In this document: one piece after another, positions 11,504-21,304 of the stretch
Layout: every line of letters starts with the position of its first letter
How positions within the stretch are numbered: the stretch's first letter is position 1
NCBI GenBank assembly: GCA_963556255.1
Contig: OY744613.1
Span: forward strand, 45,062,791-45,126,790
DNA length: 64,000 bases
DNA from: Allolobophora icterica
Taxonomy: Eukaryota; Annelida; Clitellata; Crassiclitellata; Lumbricidae
Direction: 5' to 3'
Notes under the pieces: model-generated
What the model saw: only the letters and a program-made list of their open reading frames with translations
What the model was told of the DNA's origin: nothing
The model's database searches: none
Program-made: the position numbers and the translations under genes

Positions 11504-12160
11504 TTGGCGTGTGTTTTTGCATACATATTTCTATTCTGTTTCTGACAACGTCGCATAACTGGAATTGAATAATTTCCCAAATGTTTACTGGAAATCTAGG
11601 GCAGATCCTTATTTTGAGTTCTACCACACCAACTTTGCGTAAATAGCTCCCACTGGGTAACGTCGTTTACCCACTTCGATGCATCATCAATAGCCTATAT
11701 ATATAGGCCTATGGGTCGTCAATGTCCACTTGGAACCCGATACTACTTAACTTGAATAAGTAACGATCTCTTGCTCCCTTATGCAAAGATAAGTAATAGG
11801 AACTCATTTAAAAAAAAGAGAATTTCACGGTGAATAAATCATTGGTTTGCCACACGAACTAACCGCTTTTTGCCCTACACAACTTACGCATGCGCGACCT
11901 GGTTCAAGAAAACTAGGTCAAATGACGCGGCCGAAAAGGTCTATAGAGGTTGCATTAACAAGCGGGTAAAAACCGCTGAACGTGCAAAACCCAACAAAAT
12001 ATAACAGAAATAAACTGAACCGGGAAAATGGAGTTTAAGACTTAGTTTTAGGTCTACATAAGAAAAAACGCTCAATAGCAAAGATGGCGTCTTCAACATA
12101 ACATCAGCCGTTAACATTCGATTAACTTCAGGCGATGGCCGATTAAAATGCAATTTACTC
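11504..12160. other. Noncoding stretch between YqaJ remnant and promoter-like block
   Basis: No gene or element recognised apart from TAGGCCTA words at 11703-11712. The right part (about 12100-12160) begins to resemble the first intron of the ZNF family (GATTAAAATGCAATTTA). Confidence 0.35.
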
Positions 12161-12400
12161 TTACCTGAAGTCGAATTGGATATGAACAGTGAAATCCGCA
12201 GAATAGAATATGAACCGATACTTGTGAAGCGTTCGATTAAACTAAGTCTTTCAGACCTAATTTTTAATACACATCAAACTCGAAGCCAACGTCTCCACTA
12301 TTACATGTATATTTCAAATATGAAGTTGTTTTGTTATGTCCATAGATCTATAAACCTATCTATGGTTACGTCACTGCACATCTAATTATAATCAACAGCG
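12161..12400 (-). promoter_or_regulatory. ZNF-family first exon and promoter-like copy
   Basis: On the minus strand the sequence TCCAATTCGACTTCAG is followed by the splice donor GTAAGAGTAAATTG at 12164. It matches the first-exon ends of ZNF genes B, F and G (TTCGGCTTTAG then GTAAGCC). About 200 bases upstream lies TGACGTAA on the minus strand (12366-12373 read as TTACGTCA on plus), a CRE/ATF-like site in a comparable place in those genes. The nearest downstream ZNF exon on this strand is array A, 7.7 kb away, so this may be its promoter. The sequence is more diverged than the other three copies. Confidence 0.5.
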
Positions 12401-12494
12401 GCATTCCATAATACTTTCAACAGGACTGGTTAATTAGCAAATAACAGCGCTGCATTTGCAAATTATCTTACGCTACAAGGCTATTCCTGTACGT

Positions 12495-12720
12495 GGTTCT
12501 AGGACTTTTCGCCCCCGGAAGATTCGCCCCGGAAGATTCGCCCCCCGGAAGTTTCGCCCCCGGAAGACTACAAGCGGGATCTATGATGACAATGTAACTA
12601 ATGCTAGACGCGGGATCTATGATGAAAATGTAACAGACGGGGGGCGAATCTTCCCGGGGGCGAAATGTCAGGGGCGAATCTTCCGGGGCGATTCTTCCGG
12701 GGGCGAAATTTCCGTATCCC
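12495..12720. mobile_element. Foldback element with TTCGCCCCCGGAAG arrays
   Basis: Both ends carry tandem words of about 15 bases in opposite orientation: several TTCGCCCCCGGAAG on the left, and several GGGGCGAATCTTCC on the right. The centre holds two copies of a 36-base unit starting GCGGGATCTATGATGA. The ends begin GGTTCTAGGACTTTTCG and, inverted, GGGATACGGAAATTTCG. The architecture resembles sea-urchin TU/foldback elements. It lies about 120 bases upstream of the CRE-like site of the promoter block at 12161-12400. Confidence 0.75.
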
Positions 12721-13253
12721 ATTCATGTAGCGACATAGGCTACTACAAACATCTGACTGTTATCGTTATAGCATAGCCTACAGCATAAAAATCTGAGTTT
12801 CTTCAACCAAAAATCTTCAGATGTCTTTATTCCCCTAGGTCAAATTGGACCCTAGCCCTCTCGCCCGGTGTCGCCCCTATGGGGCATCCCATTGGTCGAG
12901 AGAATGATATGATAACGTGTCGAACCTCCTAAACGTGGAGACTTAAAAATATGACCTTGGCAACGAAATAGGCTAACAAATGATCGCTCACCAATTAAGT
13001 AGGCCTAGAGTCACAGTTGTAATTATTATACTGTGGTAGAGTCCCGTTCGCTCCCAACTGAAAAGTGACTTTTTAAAATCGCTTTTCCACTAGGCCTAGG
13101 CCTATTTTCTGCCTTTTTGTTTTACGGACTGACCTTCCGAATAATGACCTGATAGCGGCTTTATTTCGGTGCCCCATCGTTTGATATCTTTACGTTTGAA
13201 ACTAGTATCATAGAAGTTCTAATTTTACAGTAATTTTACTGCTGGGCTACTTT
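12721..13253. other. Noncoding spacer before LINE 3' end
   Basis: TAGGCCTA words at 13000 and 13092 and a GC-rich TCTCGCCCGGTGTCGCCCC block near 12860 are the only notable items. No gene seen. Confidence 0.35.
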
Positions 13254-13807
13254 TGACAATGACAAAATGACAATGACAATGACAAAACTTTTATTGATCC
13301 CAGTAAAACAAGCAAACAAGTAATACTGAGAGAAAAAAAAATTAGCATAGAGAAGTGGTAACAAAATATTAAAATTCTCATCGGCTAAACTATTTAAGAC
13401 AAGCATGTTTACGTATCATTTGCATAGTAAATTGTAGGTGAGATCAAATAGGCACCCAGAAGGGACTAATCCCGCTAAGAGGGGCCTGTGTTTCAAAGTA
13501 AAGTAGAAAAAGATGACAGAGAATGTATGAGTAGAAGTAATAGCCAGAGTCAGTAAGGGGGTAGATAGATGCAGGCAGGAATAGGTACATGGGTAGGAGT
13601 GTTCAAGTGAAGTAAGGAGGACAAAGTAAAATGAGGAGGGTAAATAATAGCAGAGGTAAGTACATAGGTGTAAGCCTCACGGTGTAGTAAAGAAGGACAT
13701 AGTACACTGAGGGGTTTGGTTTAGACATGAGTTAGGTATACAACATGTGCCTGCTTTATAAAGTAGCAAAACATAATATGAATCTTAACTACTTCTTAAC
13801 TAAACAA

Positions 13808-16800
13808 TTAAACTATGTGCTCTACTGTGTGTGCACGCAGTAGATATTTAAATTGTTTATAATACAAGGAAGTTCGGACACAGGGTGGGAGGCTATTCCA
13901 GAGGTAAGGGCCTTGGTACTTAATAGACATTTTACGAATGTCTGTTCTAGCATAGATACTTCTATAATCAGGTTTATTTCTCATATTGATTGTATGTAAA
14001 GTTCGAATAAAATAGGATGCAAATGAAGGGGGGAGAAGGTTATTGTGGTATTTGTACATAAATTCACAAGTTTGCATGAACCTAAGTTGCATAATGTTTA
14101 GTAGTTTGTATTGGGTGAACAGGGGTTGAGTATGCGAGTTATATGGAGATTTAGTGACCACTCGTATTGGCTTTTTTTGGGAAATTCTTAGGTTGTTTAA
14201 GTTCGTAGAATAGGTCGAAGTCCATATAAGGTTGCAATAGGTAAGATAAGGATAGATGAGAGTGAAATAAAGATTAATCAGTATGTGGGGAGGTATTATA
14301 TATGAAATTCGTTTAAGTATTCCGATGTTCTTGGTTATTTTTTTATTAATTTCATCAATATGGACTCTCCACTTCAAGTGTTGGTCAATGTAAACACCAA
14401 GAAATTTCGTTGAATTAACCTGGGGGATGGATTTATTATCTATGACTATGTCAGTCGAAGAGATTGGAATTTGCTTGTTCTGTGATCGGAATAAGATAAA
14501 ATTTGATTTAGTCAGATTGAGAGAGAGCTTGTTAGCCCTGAACCAGTCACTTGCAGACCTTAATTCCCTATTTGCGACTCTAAATAGCTCATCATATGAG
14601 GAGTTAGAGAGAAAGACATTTGTATCGTCAGCAAATAGGATATAATGAAGTAGTGGGCTAGAGTTGGGAAGATCATTGATGAATATGAGAAATAGAAGAG
14701 GCCCCAAAATAGAGCCCTGGGGGACCCCAAACCTAATAGGCAAGAATTTGGATAAAGTATTATTGCATAGGACCTGTTGTTTCCGATCAGTCAAGTAACT
14801 TTTAAACCAGTCGAGTGTTATGCCTCTGATACCGTAGCGTTCCAATTTTGCTATGAGAATTCGGTGATCCACGGTATCAAAGGCTTTGGCTAGGTCCAAG
14901 AAGATGCCTAGGGAGTATTGGTTATTGTCCATTGCTTCGGAAATTTTATCTTGAATATCAATCAAAGACATGGAAGTTGAGTGTGCCGGTTGGAAGCCAT
15001 GTTGGAGTTTGTAAAGAAGGTTATTATGTTTTATGTATGAGAATAAGCGATCATACATAACTCTTTCGAGTAGCTTAGAAAAGAAGGGTAGAACAGAGAT
15101 AGGTCTGTAGTTAGATATTTCAGTCCTATCGTTTTGTTTGTATATTGGTGTAACTTTTGCCATTTTTAGTTCTAGGGGTACCTGACCAGTTCTTAGTGAG
15201 CAATTGATGATCTTAGCTAGTGGGTCAGATATTACGTCCATTACCTGGGAAGCTATATGGGGGTCAACATCATCAATCCCAGAACTGTGGGTGATTTTTA
15301 AAGACTTATTTATTATCCTTAATTCTTGGGGTGTAGTAGGTAAAGAAACAAAGGAGTTCATTATAGATGCTGGAAGGTATTCACTAAAAGTTCGGGTAGA
15401 TGGTGGTATTTTTCCAGATAGGGTTTCTGCAAGTTCAGTGAAGTAAGCATTAAATTTGGTGGCCATGAGTTCAGAGTTGGATGACAGCTTGCCATCTATA
15501 TTTATTTCCTTAATCATTGAATCGCGGTCATCGGTGTTTACTATTTTTCTAATGACTTGCCAGGTTCTTTTAATGTCATCGCTATATTTAAGAAATTCTT
15601 TAGCATAGTAAGATTGCTCAGTTTGTAATCTGATAAGCTTATATTTATTCCTATACTTAGTGAATACAGCTTTATTCTTAACCGTGGGATTTTTTAAGTA
15701 TGTGATGTATAATTTTTCTTTTTTTTTAGTTGAGTTCAGGAGTCCTTGAGTCATCCAGGGTTGGAGCGGGGAGTTCCTTTTCGTGGTTGTCTGCAGTTTC
15801 AGAGGACAGGCTTCATTATAAGCAGACTTAAATATTTGTATAAATGCAGAGTATGATTCATTAGATTTGTTTTCCTCACACAGGTTATAGACTGGAGTCC
15901 AGTCAGCAGTAGTTAGGAGGTTTTTTAAGTATAAATGTGTTTCATTAGAAGTGTGTCTAACTATTTTTGTTTTTATTCGGTTCATTATTTTAGGTTTATC
16001 TATATCGAAGTCAAGCCAAGTTATTATAGGAAAGTGATCGGAGATATCAGTAGTTATTATTGCAGAGTCTACTATGCAAGAGCTTGAATTCGTAAATATA
16101 TTATCGATTAATGTTGCTGTAGTAGAAGTTATTCTAGTTGGTTGTAGTATTAGGGGTAGAAAATGGTGCGTGAACATACAATCAATGAAGTTGTTAGTAG
16201 GGGTGTGGCAATGGGCTGCAAGTAAATCTATGTTGAAATCACCAATTAAAAATATTTTCTTATTTAGGTTATTTTTTGTAGTCAATGATGTTAAAAGGGC
16301 ATCAACTTCCATGTTAAATGCATCTAACTTAGAACCCGGTGGCCTATAAAGTACACCGATTATCATATCAGCATTTTTCTTGCCAGGAATTTTTATAAGC
16401 ATACTTTCAAATGAGTTGGAGTTGTCAGTAATTGGTAAAGTCAGGATAGAGAATTCCAAGTCCTCAATAACAAAGAATCCAGTACCACCGCCCTCACCCT
16501 CTTTTCTACTTTTATGGATGAATTTATAACCAGGTATGTGAATGGTACTCTCCGTCAGTTCAGAGAGCCAGGTTTCAGTGACGGCAAAGATGCTCACCGG
16601 TAGCTGGTGAAGCAAAGTCCTTATTTCCCCTAACTTACTAGCAATGCTCCTACAGTTGAGATGTAGTATTGAAAAGGAATGAGTGGCGTTAGTAAACCTA
16701 TGAAGTAGCTGAGTAGAGCTATGATATTCAGAAGTCGTGATTAAATCAGAGTAGTAGTTGCTGTCTGGATCTAGGTCAATGTTGTTTAGAAGTGGCCTAT

Positions 16801-17101
16801 GAGTTCCTTCCCTCTCAATGGCTCCAAAGTGAGATGGTTTAGTTGATATCATATCCCTCTGTGATATAGCGGCTAAATTATCAGTTAGATTTGTTGTCAA
16901 ATTGTCTACTTTGTCCAGGCCCTCCCTCAGTAGGCATTCATTGCATGACCAAGTAGCTAACAGAGCAGTGCCAGGGGTAAACATTGTACAGTTAGAGTGA
17001 TATTTCCTAGTACAGCATATACAAGTTAAAGATGTTTCCGCCCATCCTATTTCAAGCGTGCACACACAGCATGAGCCCAAATTGGCCCCAGACCGGGCCA
17101 T
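13808..17101 (-). CDS. LINE ORF2: PHD-like finger, AP endonuclease, reverse transcriptase
   Basis: About 1097 residues from the ATG at 17101; the frame is open 23 codons further upstream but without another ATG. Near residues 10-60 lies a PHD-type Cys/His cluster (CCVCTLEIG, CICCTRKYHSNC, WSCNECL). The APE-like endonuclease follows with LHLNCRS, VTETWL, LYRPPGS, GDFNIDL, LIDNIFT and SDHFPI. The reverse transcriptase has VTPIYKQND, NYRPISVLPF, GFQPAHST, LDLAKAFDTVDH, GVPQGSILGPLLFLIFINDL and the catalytic FADD, then the thumb motif TKFLGVYID and a C-terminal domain ending near QGPYLWNSLPPCVR. It would nick target DNA and copy the element RNA in target-primed reverse transcription. No inactivating change is visible. 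Confidence 0.93.
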   Translation of the reverse strand: MARSGANLGSCCVCTLEIGWAETSLTCICCTRKYHSNCTMFTPGTALLATWSCNECLLREGLDKVDNLTTNLTDNLAAISQRDMISTKPSHFGAIEREGTHRPLLNNIDLDPDSNYYSDLITTSEYHSSTQLLHRFTNATHSFSILHLNCRSIASKLGEIRTLLHQLPVSIFAVTETWLSELTESTIHIPGYKFIHKSRKEGEGGGTGFFVIEDLEFSILTLPITDNSNSFESMLIKIPGKKNADMIIGVLYRPPGSKLDAFNMEVDALLTSLTTKNNLNKKIFLIGDFNIDLLAAHCHTPTNNFIDCMFTHHFLPLILQPTRITSTTATLIDNIFTNSSSCIVDSAIITTDISDHFPIITWLDFDIDKPKIMNRIKTKIVRHTSNETHLYLKNLLTTADWTPVYNLCEENKSNESYSAFIQIFKSAYNEACPLKLQTTTKRNSPLQPWMTQGLLNSTKKKEKLYITYLKNPTVKNKAVFTKYRNKYKLIRLQTEQSYYAKEFLKYSDDIKRTWQVIRKIVNTDDRDSMIKEINIDGKLSSNSELMATKFNAYFTELAETLSGKIPPSTRTFSEYLPASIMNSFVSLPTTPQELRIINKSLKITHSSGIDDVDPHIASQVMDVISDPLAKIINCSLRTGQVPLELKMAKVTPIYKQNDRTEISNYRPISVLPFFSKLLERVMYDRLFSYIKHNNLLYKLQHGFQPAHSTSMSLIDIQDKISEAMDNNQYSLGIFLDLAKAFDTVDHRILIAKLERYGIRGITLDWFKSYLTDRKQQVLCNNTLSKFLPIRFGVPQGSILGPLLFLIFINDLPNSSPLLHYILFADDTNVFLSNSSYDELFRVANRELRSASDWFRANKLSLNLTKSNFILFRSQNKQIPISSTDIVIDNKSIPQVNSTKFLGVYIDQHLKWRVHIDEINKKITKNIGILKRISYIIPPHILINLYFTLIYPYLTYCNLIWTSTYSTNLNNLRISQKKPIRVVTKSPYNSHTQPLFTQYKLLNIMQLRFMQTCEFMYKYHNNLLPPSFASYFIRTLHTINMRNKPDYRSIYARTDIRKMSIKYQGPYLWNSLPPCVRTSLYYKQFKYLLRAHTVEHIV

Positions 17102-17252
17102 GTTCAAAGAAGATACCAAAATAATCGACAATCCCGAAGTTAATTTACAAAGAGATGAAATGCGAAGCAAATAAAATAAAATAAAATAAAATAAAATAAT
17201 GCAGCATCAGGCTGCCATCCAGGCAGGCAACAAGCGACTTACACACACAGCG

Positions 17253-17477
17253 ACCTACGGCACTAAGCAACAACATCAGAGTTCTTCAGGTAGCCATCAC
17301 TAAGTCAACAAAATAGCACAAGAGCTAACCTACGGCACTAAGTAACAACATCAGAGTTCTTCAGGTAGCCATCATTAAGTCAACAAAATAGCACAAGAGC
17401 TAACCTACGGCACTAAGCAACAACATCAGAGTTCTTCAGGTAGCCATCATTAAGTCAACAAAATAGCACAAGAGCTA
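17253..17477. repeat. Three 75-bp tandem repeats in the LINE spacer
   Basis: Units start at 17253, 17328 and 17403, each opening ACCTACGGCACTAAG and closing GCACAAGAGCTA. They differ by only one or two bases, so the expansion is recent. Confidence 0.9.
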
Positions 17478-18108
17478 AAAAAAGTCAACGGGAACAATTC
17501 CCAATCAATAGGCCAAGGTAGATGGAAGGTAGTAAGTTAGTGGGTAGGCCTAAGCTTTAGCCAAGGTAGGTGAAAGGTGATGAGTAGGCCTCAGGTTTAG
17601 CCACTATGTAATAAGTGTGATACCCAGCCATTCATACAAAGTCGTGAAACCAGCCAGGTTAAGGGTGAATTCTGTGCAGGAAGAAAAAACAGTAGCAGAA
17701 ATGGGCATAATGCAGTAATGAGCACAGCATCTTAAATTAGTTCGCTGGTATGCAGTAGCGTATCAAGTTGGCCATATGGTTTAGGGTAGAAATGGATGAA
17801 GCACATAATTCAGTGTAGGCATTCTTCAATAGTAGATACGGCTAAGTCTATTCGAGTTAAGCAGAGAAGAGAGAAGAGAGAAGGCCCACATGCAGTAAAC
17901 ATAATGAGGAGATGCAAATACATGATGGCGTGTAAAACTCTTATGTGAAACGAGACATGTGCTAGAATAACATGTTAGATCACGTTAAGACAAGTTTATG
18001 CAAGTCCTAACTTTATAAACACTGTGCAAGGCCCAATGAACAACCTAATCAACTTTATAAACACTGTGCAAGGCCCAACGGCCAACATAAGCAACGGCAG
18101 ACTCTTGT

Positions 18109-18480
18109 TGAGCTAATATGCACCGTGTTTAACAGTTTGTCTGTGAAAAAAAGAACAAAAATGGAAAAAGAGTCAGGTTTAGTGTTCACAGATCCTATAG
18201 ATTATTGTAAACGAGTCATGTCATTATGGCAGCACAACAACCTGGATAATCACCGAGCTAGAACACTGCGTTAAATTGTACATTCATCTCGACAAACTCA
18301 TGTTAAACTAATATGAAAAACAGTTTGACTGTGAGAAAAAAACAAAATGAAGGAGAGACCAAATTTTGTGGTCACAGATCCCATAGGTCCCTTAAATTGT
18401 TGTAAGTGGGTCACGACACAATGTCGATGCGTTAATCTGGATAATCATCGAGCTAGAACACTGCGCCAGGTTGTTCAATC
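18109..18480. repeat. Two tandem units of about 188 bp next to LINE ORF1 stop
   Basis: CAGTTTGTCTGTG at 18133 recurs as CAGTTTGACTGTG at 18321. Both units continue through GGTTT/GTGGTCACAGATCC and end near GAGCTAGAACACTGCG. The copies have clearly diverged. The second abuts the ORF1 stop codon. Confidence 0.8.
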
Positions 18481-18481
18481 A

Positions 18482-19297
18482 TCAAGTGGTCCCAAGGGTG
18501 AACACAGAAGATGAGAACTTACTGAGATCTTCCGTCGAGAGAATCCTGTGGGGGACCTCTTCCGGAGCAAGGGATTTCCTGATGTAGACATATCCATCGG
18601 ATGTCCAGGCAGAGGTAAGTGATTTTTCTCTTATGAGTTTTCTTGCTGAGGCAAAGAGATGTGCAGATGTGGGGGTAAGGTGTTCATTGATATAGATTCG
18701 ATCCTGGTTGGGTAGAGACTCAGATGAATACTTTCGGAGGAGTTTTCTCGCCCGAAATATTGCATTTCTTGAGCGTCGAGTGGTGAAAGTAACAATTATT
18801 GGCCTTGGGCCAGATTTGCCACCCTTCAGTCGATGGGCCGTGGAGATGTCAGCCATCGTTAGGTTGATATCAAGCTGCTCATGACATACTTGTAAGATCT
18901 TTGAGGTGGTTTCATCTTCAGTTTCTCGGTGTAGTTTCCAAGAGCTGGACGAGTTCGCCGAGGGTGCTGAACTGGGATAAGGCTCAGGAATGCCATGGAA
19001 TATAAGATTCGAAAGTCTTGAATGACGATCAAAATCCTCAATTCTTGTCTGTAGTGCATTCTGGTTTTCTTCAAGTGTGGTAGTTAGTGAGCTCATGAGT
19101 TTTTTGTTTTCGGCGATAATCTCTTGGCTCTGAGATTCCATGTGCCTGGTTAGCTCAACCTTTAATTCAGCTACCATTTGCTTGAGTAGCTCCTGCATGA
19201 TAGGAGTCATCAGCGTAGTCAGCCTTGGGATTAGAACGGAAGTCACCTTTTCCTCTACTATAAGATCAGATAATTCCTCAACCTTCTTTTTTGACAT
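18482..19297 (-). CDS. LINE ORF1: coiled-coil RNA-binding protein
   Basis: 271 residues from the ATG at 19297. Residues 1-90 are heptad-rich and highly charged (LIVEEKVTSVL..., QEIIAENKKLMSSL, QTRIEDFDRHSR) and should form a coiled coil for oligomerisation. Residues 90-190 look like the RRM-type fold of L1 ORF1p-like proteins (SNLIFHGIPEP, ISTAHRLKG, RPIIVTFTTRRSRNAIFRARK). The C-terminal part (IYINEHLTPTSAHLFASARK) resembles the ORF1p C-terminal domain. The product probably packages element RNA with ORF2. It is open throughout, upstream of ORF2 in the same element. Confidence 0.88.
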   Translation of the reverse strand: MSKKKVEELSDLIVEEKVTSVLIPRLTTLMTPIMQELLKQMVAELKVELTRHMESQSQEIIAENKKLMSSLTTTLEENQNALQTRIEDFDRHSRLSNLIFHGIPEPYPSSAPSANSSSSWKLHRETEDETTSKILQVCHEQLDINLTMADISTAHRLKGGKSGPRPIIVTFTTRRSRNAIFRARKLLRKYSSESLPNQDRIYINEHLTPTSAHLFASARKLIREKSLTSAWTSDGYVYIRKSLAPEEVPHRILSTEDLSKFSSSVFTLGTT

Positions 19298-19320
19298 TCT
19301 TGAAAAGTTGGATTTTACGG

Positions 19321-19700
19321 TTCAGAACTGATACAATCCCACGAGTCGTAGTTGCGGTCTGCAACGACGAGTAGTACAGATCCGCAAAGTTCAAACCGAT
19401 AAAACAGTCACACGAAATGTGAGCGTTCGATAATCACTGCTGCGACGGGCAGTAAACTTGACAAGATGGGAGTTTTTTGTTATTGTTCATTTTTGCTCCT
19501 TTTTTTATTTTGTTTAACGTCCAGAGTTAGTATAGTCCCACGAGGCGTTATTGTGCACCGCAGAGAAGAGTAGTTCAGCCGTTGTATGCAGTGAAGACGA
19601 ATAATTCAGACCCGCAAGGGTTCCACCGATAATAGTCAAGTGGTATGTGGGCGTTCCATACCTTCTGTTGCAAAGTTCTGTAGTAAGTTCGGGTTACTCA
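19321..19700 (-). promoter_or_regulatory. Duplicated 5' UTR monomers of the LINE
   Basis: Two diverged copies of a block of about 180-200 bases follow each other: about 19321-19500 and 19521-19700. Shared words on the plus strand include CAATCCCACGAG/TAGTCCCACGAG, GACCCGCAAGG/GATCCGCAAAG, CACCGATAAT/AACCGATAAA and TGTGGGCGTTC/TGTGAGCGTTC. Tandem 5' monomers act as promoters in mouse L1; the same role here is inferred from position only. Confidence 0.6.
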
Positions 19701-20640
19701 GCATTCATATTTTCTGATAAAATCATGTCTTAGGACGTTTCCAAAAGCAAACGACCGATAAGCCGCAAGAAAACATCTCCCGAGTAAGTATTTCGTTAAT
19801 TTAACGGGTTGCCGATAAGGTTCCTCTAAACATCCGCCATCTTTTCGGGTGCGTTTTTTCGTTTTTCCCTAGGCCTATAAGAGGTCGTTGACTTTTCCTA
19901 GACTCGTCCATTTTCTGAATCATATTCTAACTGAAAATTGCACGTAGCCTCGTAATCAAACTGTTGGTCGACGGTTTGGTCAAACGGCTAGATCGGTTGC
20001 CAAACGAGAGGCCGATTACAATCACCGTGAAGAAAGAATGATTTACGCATTCAGATATCCTTTTTAGCTATTTCTTGAAATTAGGCTTCACAACGATCTA
20101 TCATTGATATTTGCGTTATAATTTTGCTTTTTGAGTTAATTGCATATATATTTAAATAATCTCTTAATCATCCATGGCTGATTAAATACATGCCGTTTAG
20201 GGCCGATTAGTTGTAGGGCCTACAGTGAACAACTGGAAAAGCTGTGTCGTAGCACAGTAAATACTGTGGTCTAGGCTACAGGTGCTTGCACTTGTTAATG
20301 TAGCGTAATAAAAAGAGTAAAATAAATTATTTAGGCCTATCATGTGACCAATCATAACCTCATCTGCGTACGGTGATTAAATTATATAGAAAGCACTTCA
20401 AAGCAGTAATTATATAGCTACTAATTATTAAGCCATAGTGTAATTTTTACATTTTCTTGAATTCGTTTAATAAAAAATTTACAATCACAACTATGATCAT
20501 GTATATTGTTCCAGAATAGCTACATGTAAACTGTAGTGCTAAAATTATTCTATATTAGTTATTGTAGGGTAGGACAAGCGCTATCTATTAGTAAAGGCCT
20601 TTTGTTGACGACCTTCTAGTGTCTACAACCTATAGCGTGG
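19701..20640. other. Noncoding stretch
   Basis: Could contain the true 5' end of the LINE. Otherwise AT-rich, with TAGGCCTA words at 19870 and 20333. No gene seen. Confidence 0.35.
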
Positions 20641-20655
20641 CGCTAGATTTCGTTT

Positions 20656-20827
20656 AGTAGAAACCATGGCATCAAGATCGGTCGTAAGCGAACATCAGCG
20701 GAGGTTTGGGCAGACATTTTCGCGGACGATAATTCTTTATTGTCTTCAGATTCAAAATTAGATGAATCGGAATTTGAACTCGATAGCTTAGATAGCAATA
20801 ACAACGCCAACAGTTGCAGCGAAAACG
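20656..20827 (+). other. Possible short coding exon, acidic
   Basis: A plus-strand frame reads KIGRKRTSAEVWADIFADDN and continues with an acidic serine- and asparagine-rich tail (positions about 20680-20825). It ends near a GGAG/GTACTC potential donor. Acidic N-termini of this kind are common in DNA transposases. No start codon or partner exon is certain. Confidence 0.3.
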
Positions 20828-20929
20828 GAGGTACTCGCTCAACTCTGGAATGAACACTCCCCTCTGAATTCCTCCTATTCGGTTCCTTTACCATTAACCG
20901 CAACGTACTCAGTCATCTGCCTGGTGTTC

Positions 20930-21215
20930 ATCTACTTTTTATTTCACAGGCTTTCTATTCCAAATTCAAGTTTCACAGGTCTCTTAAAGAATTCCTATAT
21001 GTGATCCTCAACCTACCAAGCTTGTTCGTCTTCAATGAAGCCGGGCAGCAGTAGCTGCTCTGCCTCATCTCTCTGGTCTGACTGGCAATTGGTCTCTGAA
21101 CTCCACTGGATGTCAATCCCTGAACAACAAATCTGATGCGACACAGCACTCTTGAATAAACTGGTGCCCTCCACTTAGCTTTAGAGTAGCGCTTTAGAAA
21201 TTTGTTGTTTACGAT
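20930..21215 (+). mobile_element. CR1-like LINE 3' end fragment
   Basis: The sequence from TTCCAAATTCAAGTTTCAC to AGAGTAGCGCTTTAGAAAT matches, block by block, the longer copy at 31500-31960 (AAAATCAAGTCTCACC ... GAGTAGCGCTATAGAAAT). Both contain a GCAGCAGTAGCTGCTCTGCCTC-like segment. The orientation is plus and the 5' end is truncated. Confidence 0.7.
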
Positions 21216-21304
21216 TACGATTAACTAGAGGCCTACAAAAAGACAAAGTGCAAAATCAACTTCAGATCATTGTAAGGAGCATCAAAGGTGATGGGTGCAG
21301 TGAA

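Larger units (their letters stand above)
17102..18481 (-). other. Inter-ORF spacer of the LINE
   Basis: At about 1.4 kb this is long for a LINE spacer. It is built largely of tandem repeats: three 75-bp units, two 42-bp units starting at 18009 and 18051 (AACTTTATAAACACTG), and two units of about 188 bp. An (AAAAT)n tract at 17172-17199 (on plus) sits just before ORF2. Its role is unknown; it may influence how ORF2 is translated, but this is inference. Confidence 0.7.
13254..19700 (-). mobile_element. Near-complete non-LTR retrotransposon (CR1/L2-like) with two ORFs
   Basis: Minus-strand LINE with, in order, two diverged 5' monomers (19321-19700), ORF1 (18482-19297), a repeat-rich 1.4-kb spacer, ORF2 (13808-17101), and a 3' UTR ending at GATCAATAAAAG plus a TTGTCATTGTCATT-type short tandem tail at about 13254. 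Both frames are open, and endonuclease and reverse-transcriptase motifs are intact, so it is a young, possibly active copy. The microsatellite tail instead of poly(A) fits the CR1/L2 groups. The exact 5' end and a target-site duplication could not be fixed. The truncated LINE at 54.9 kb shares a 3' UTR motif (AAGGGAC..A.TCCCGCTAA..GGG). Confidence 0.88.

Noticed and set aside
17253..17477. CRISPR-like array
   Set aside because: Plain tandem repeats without unique spacers, inside a eukaryotic LINE.
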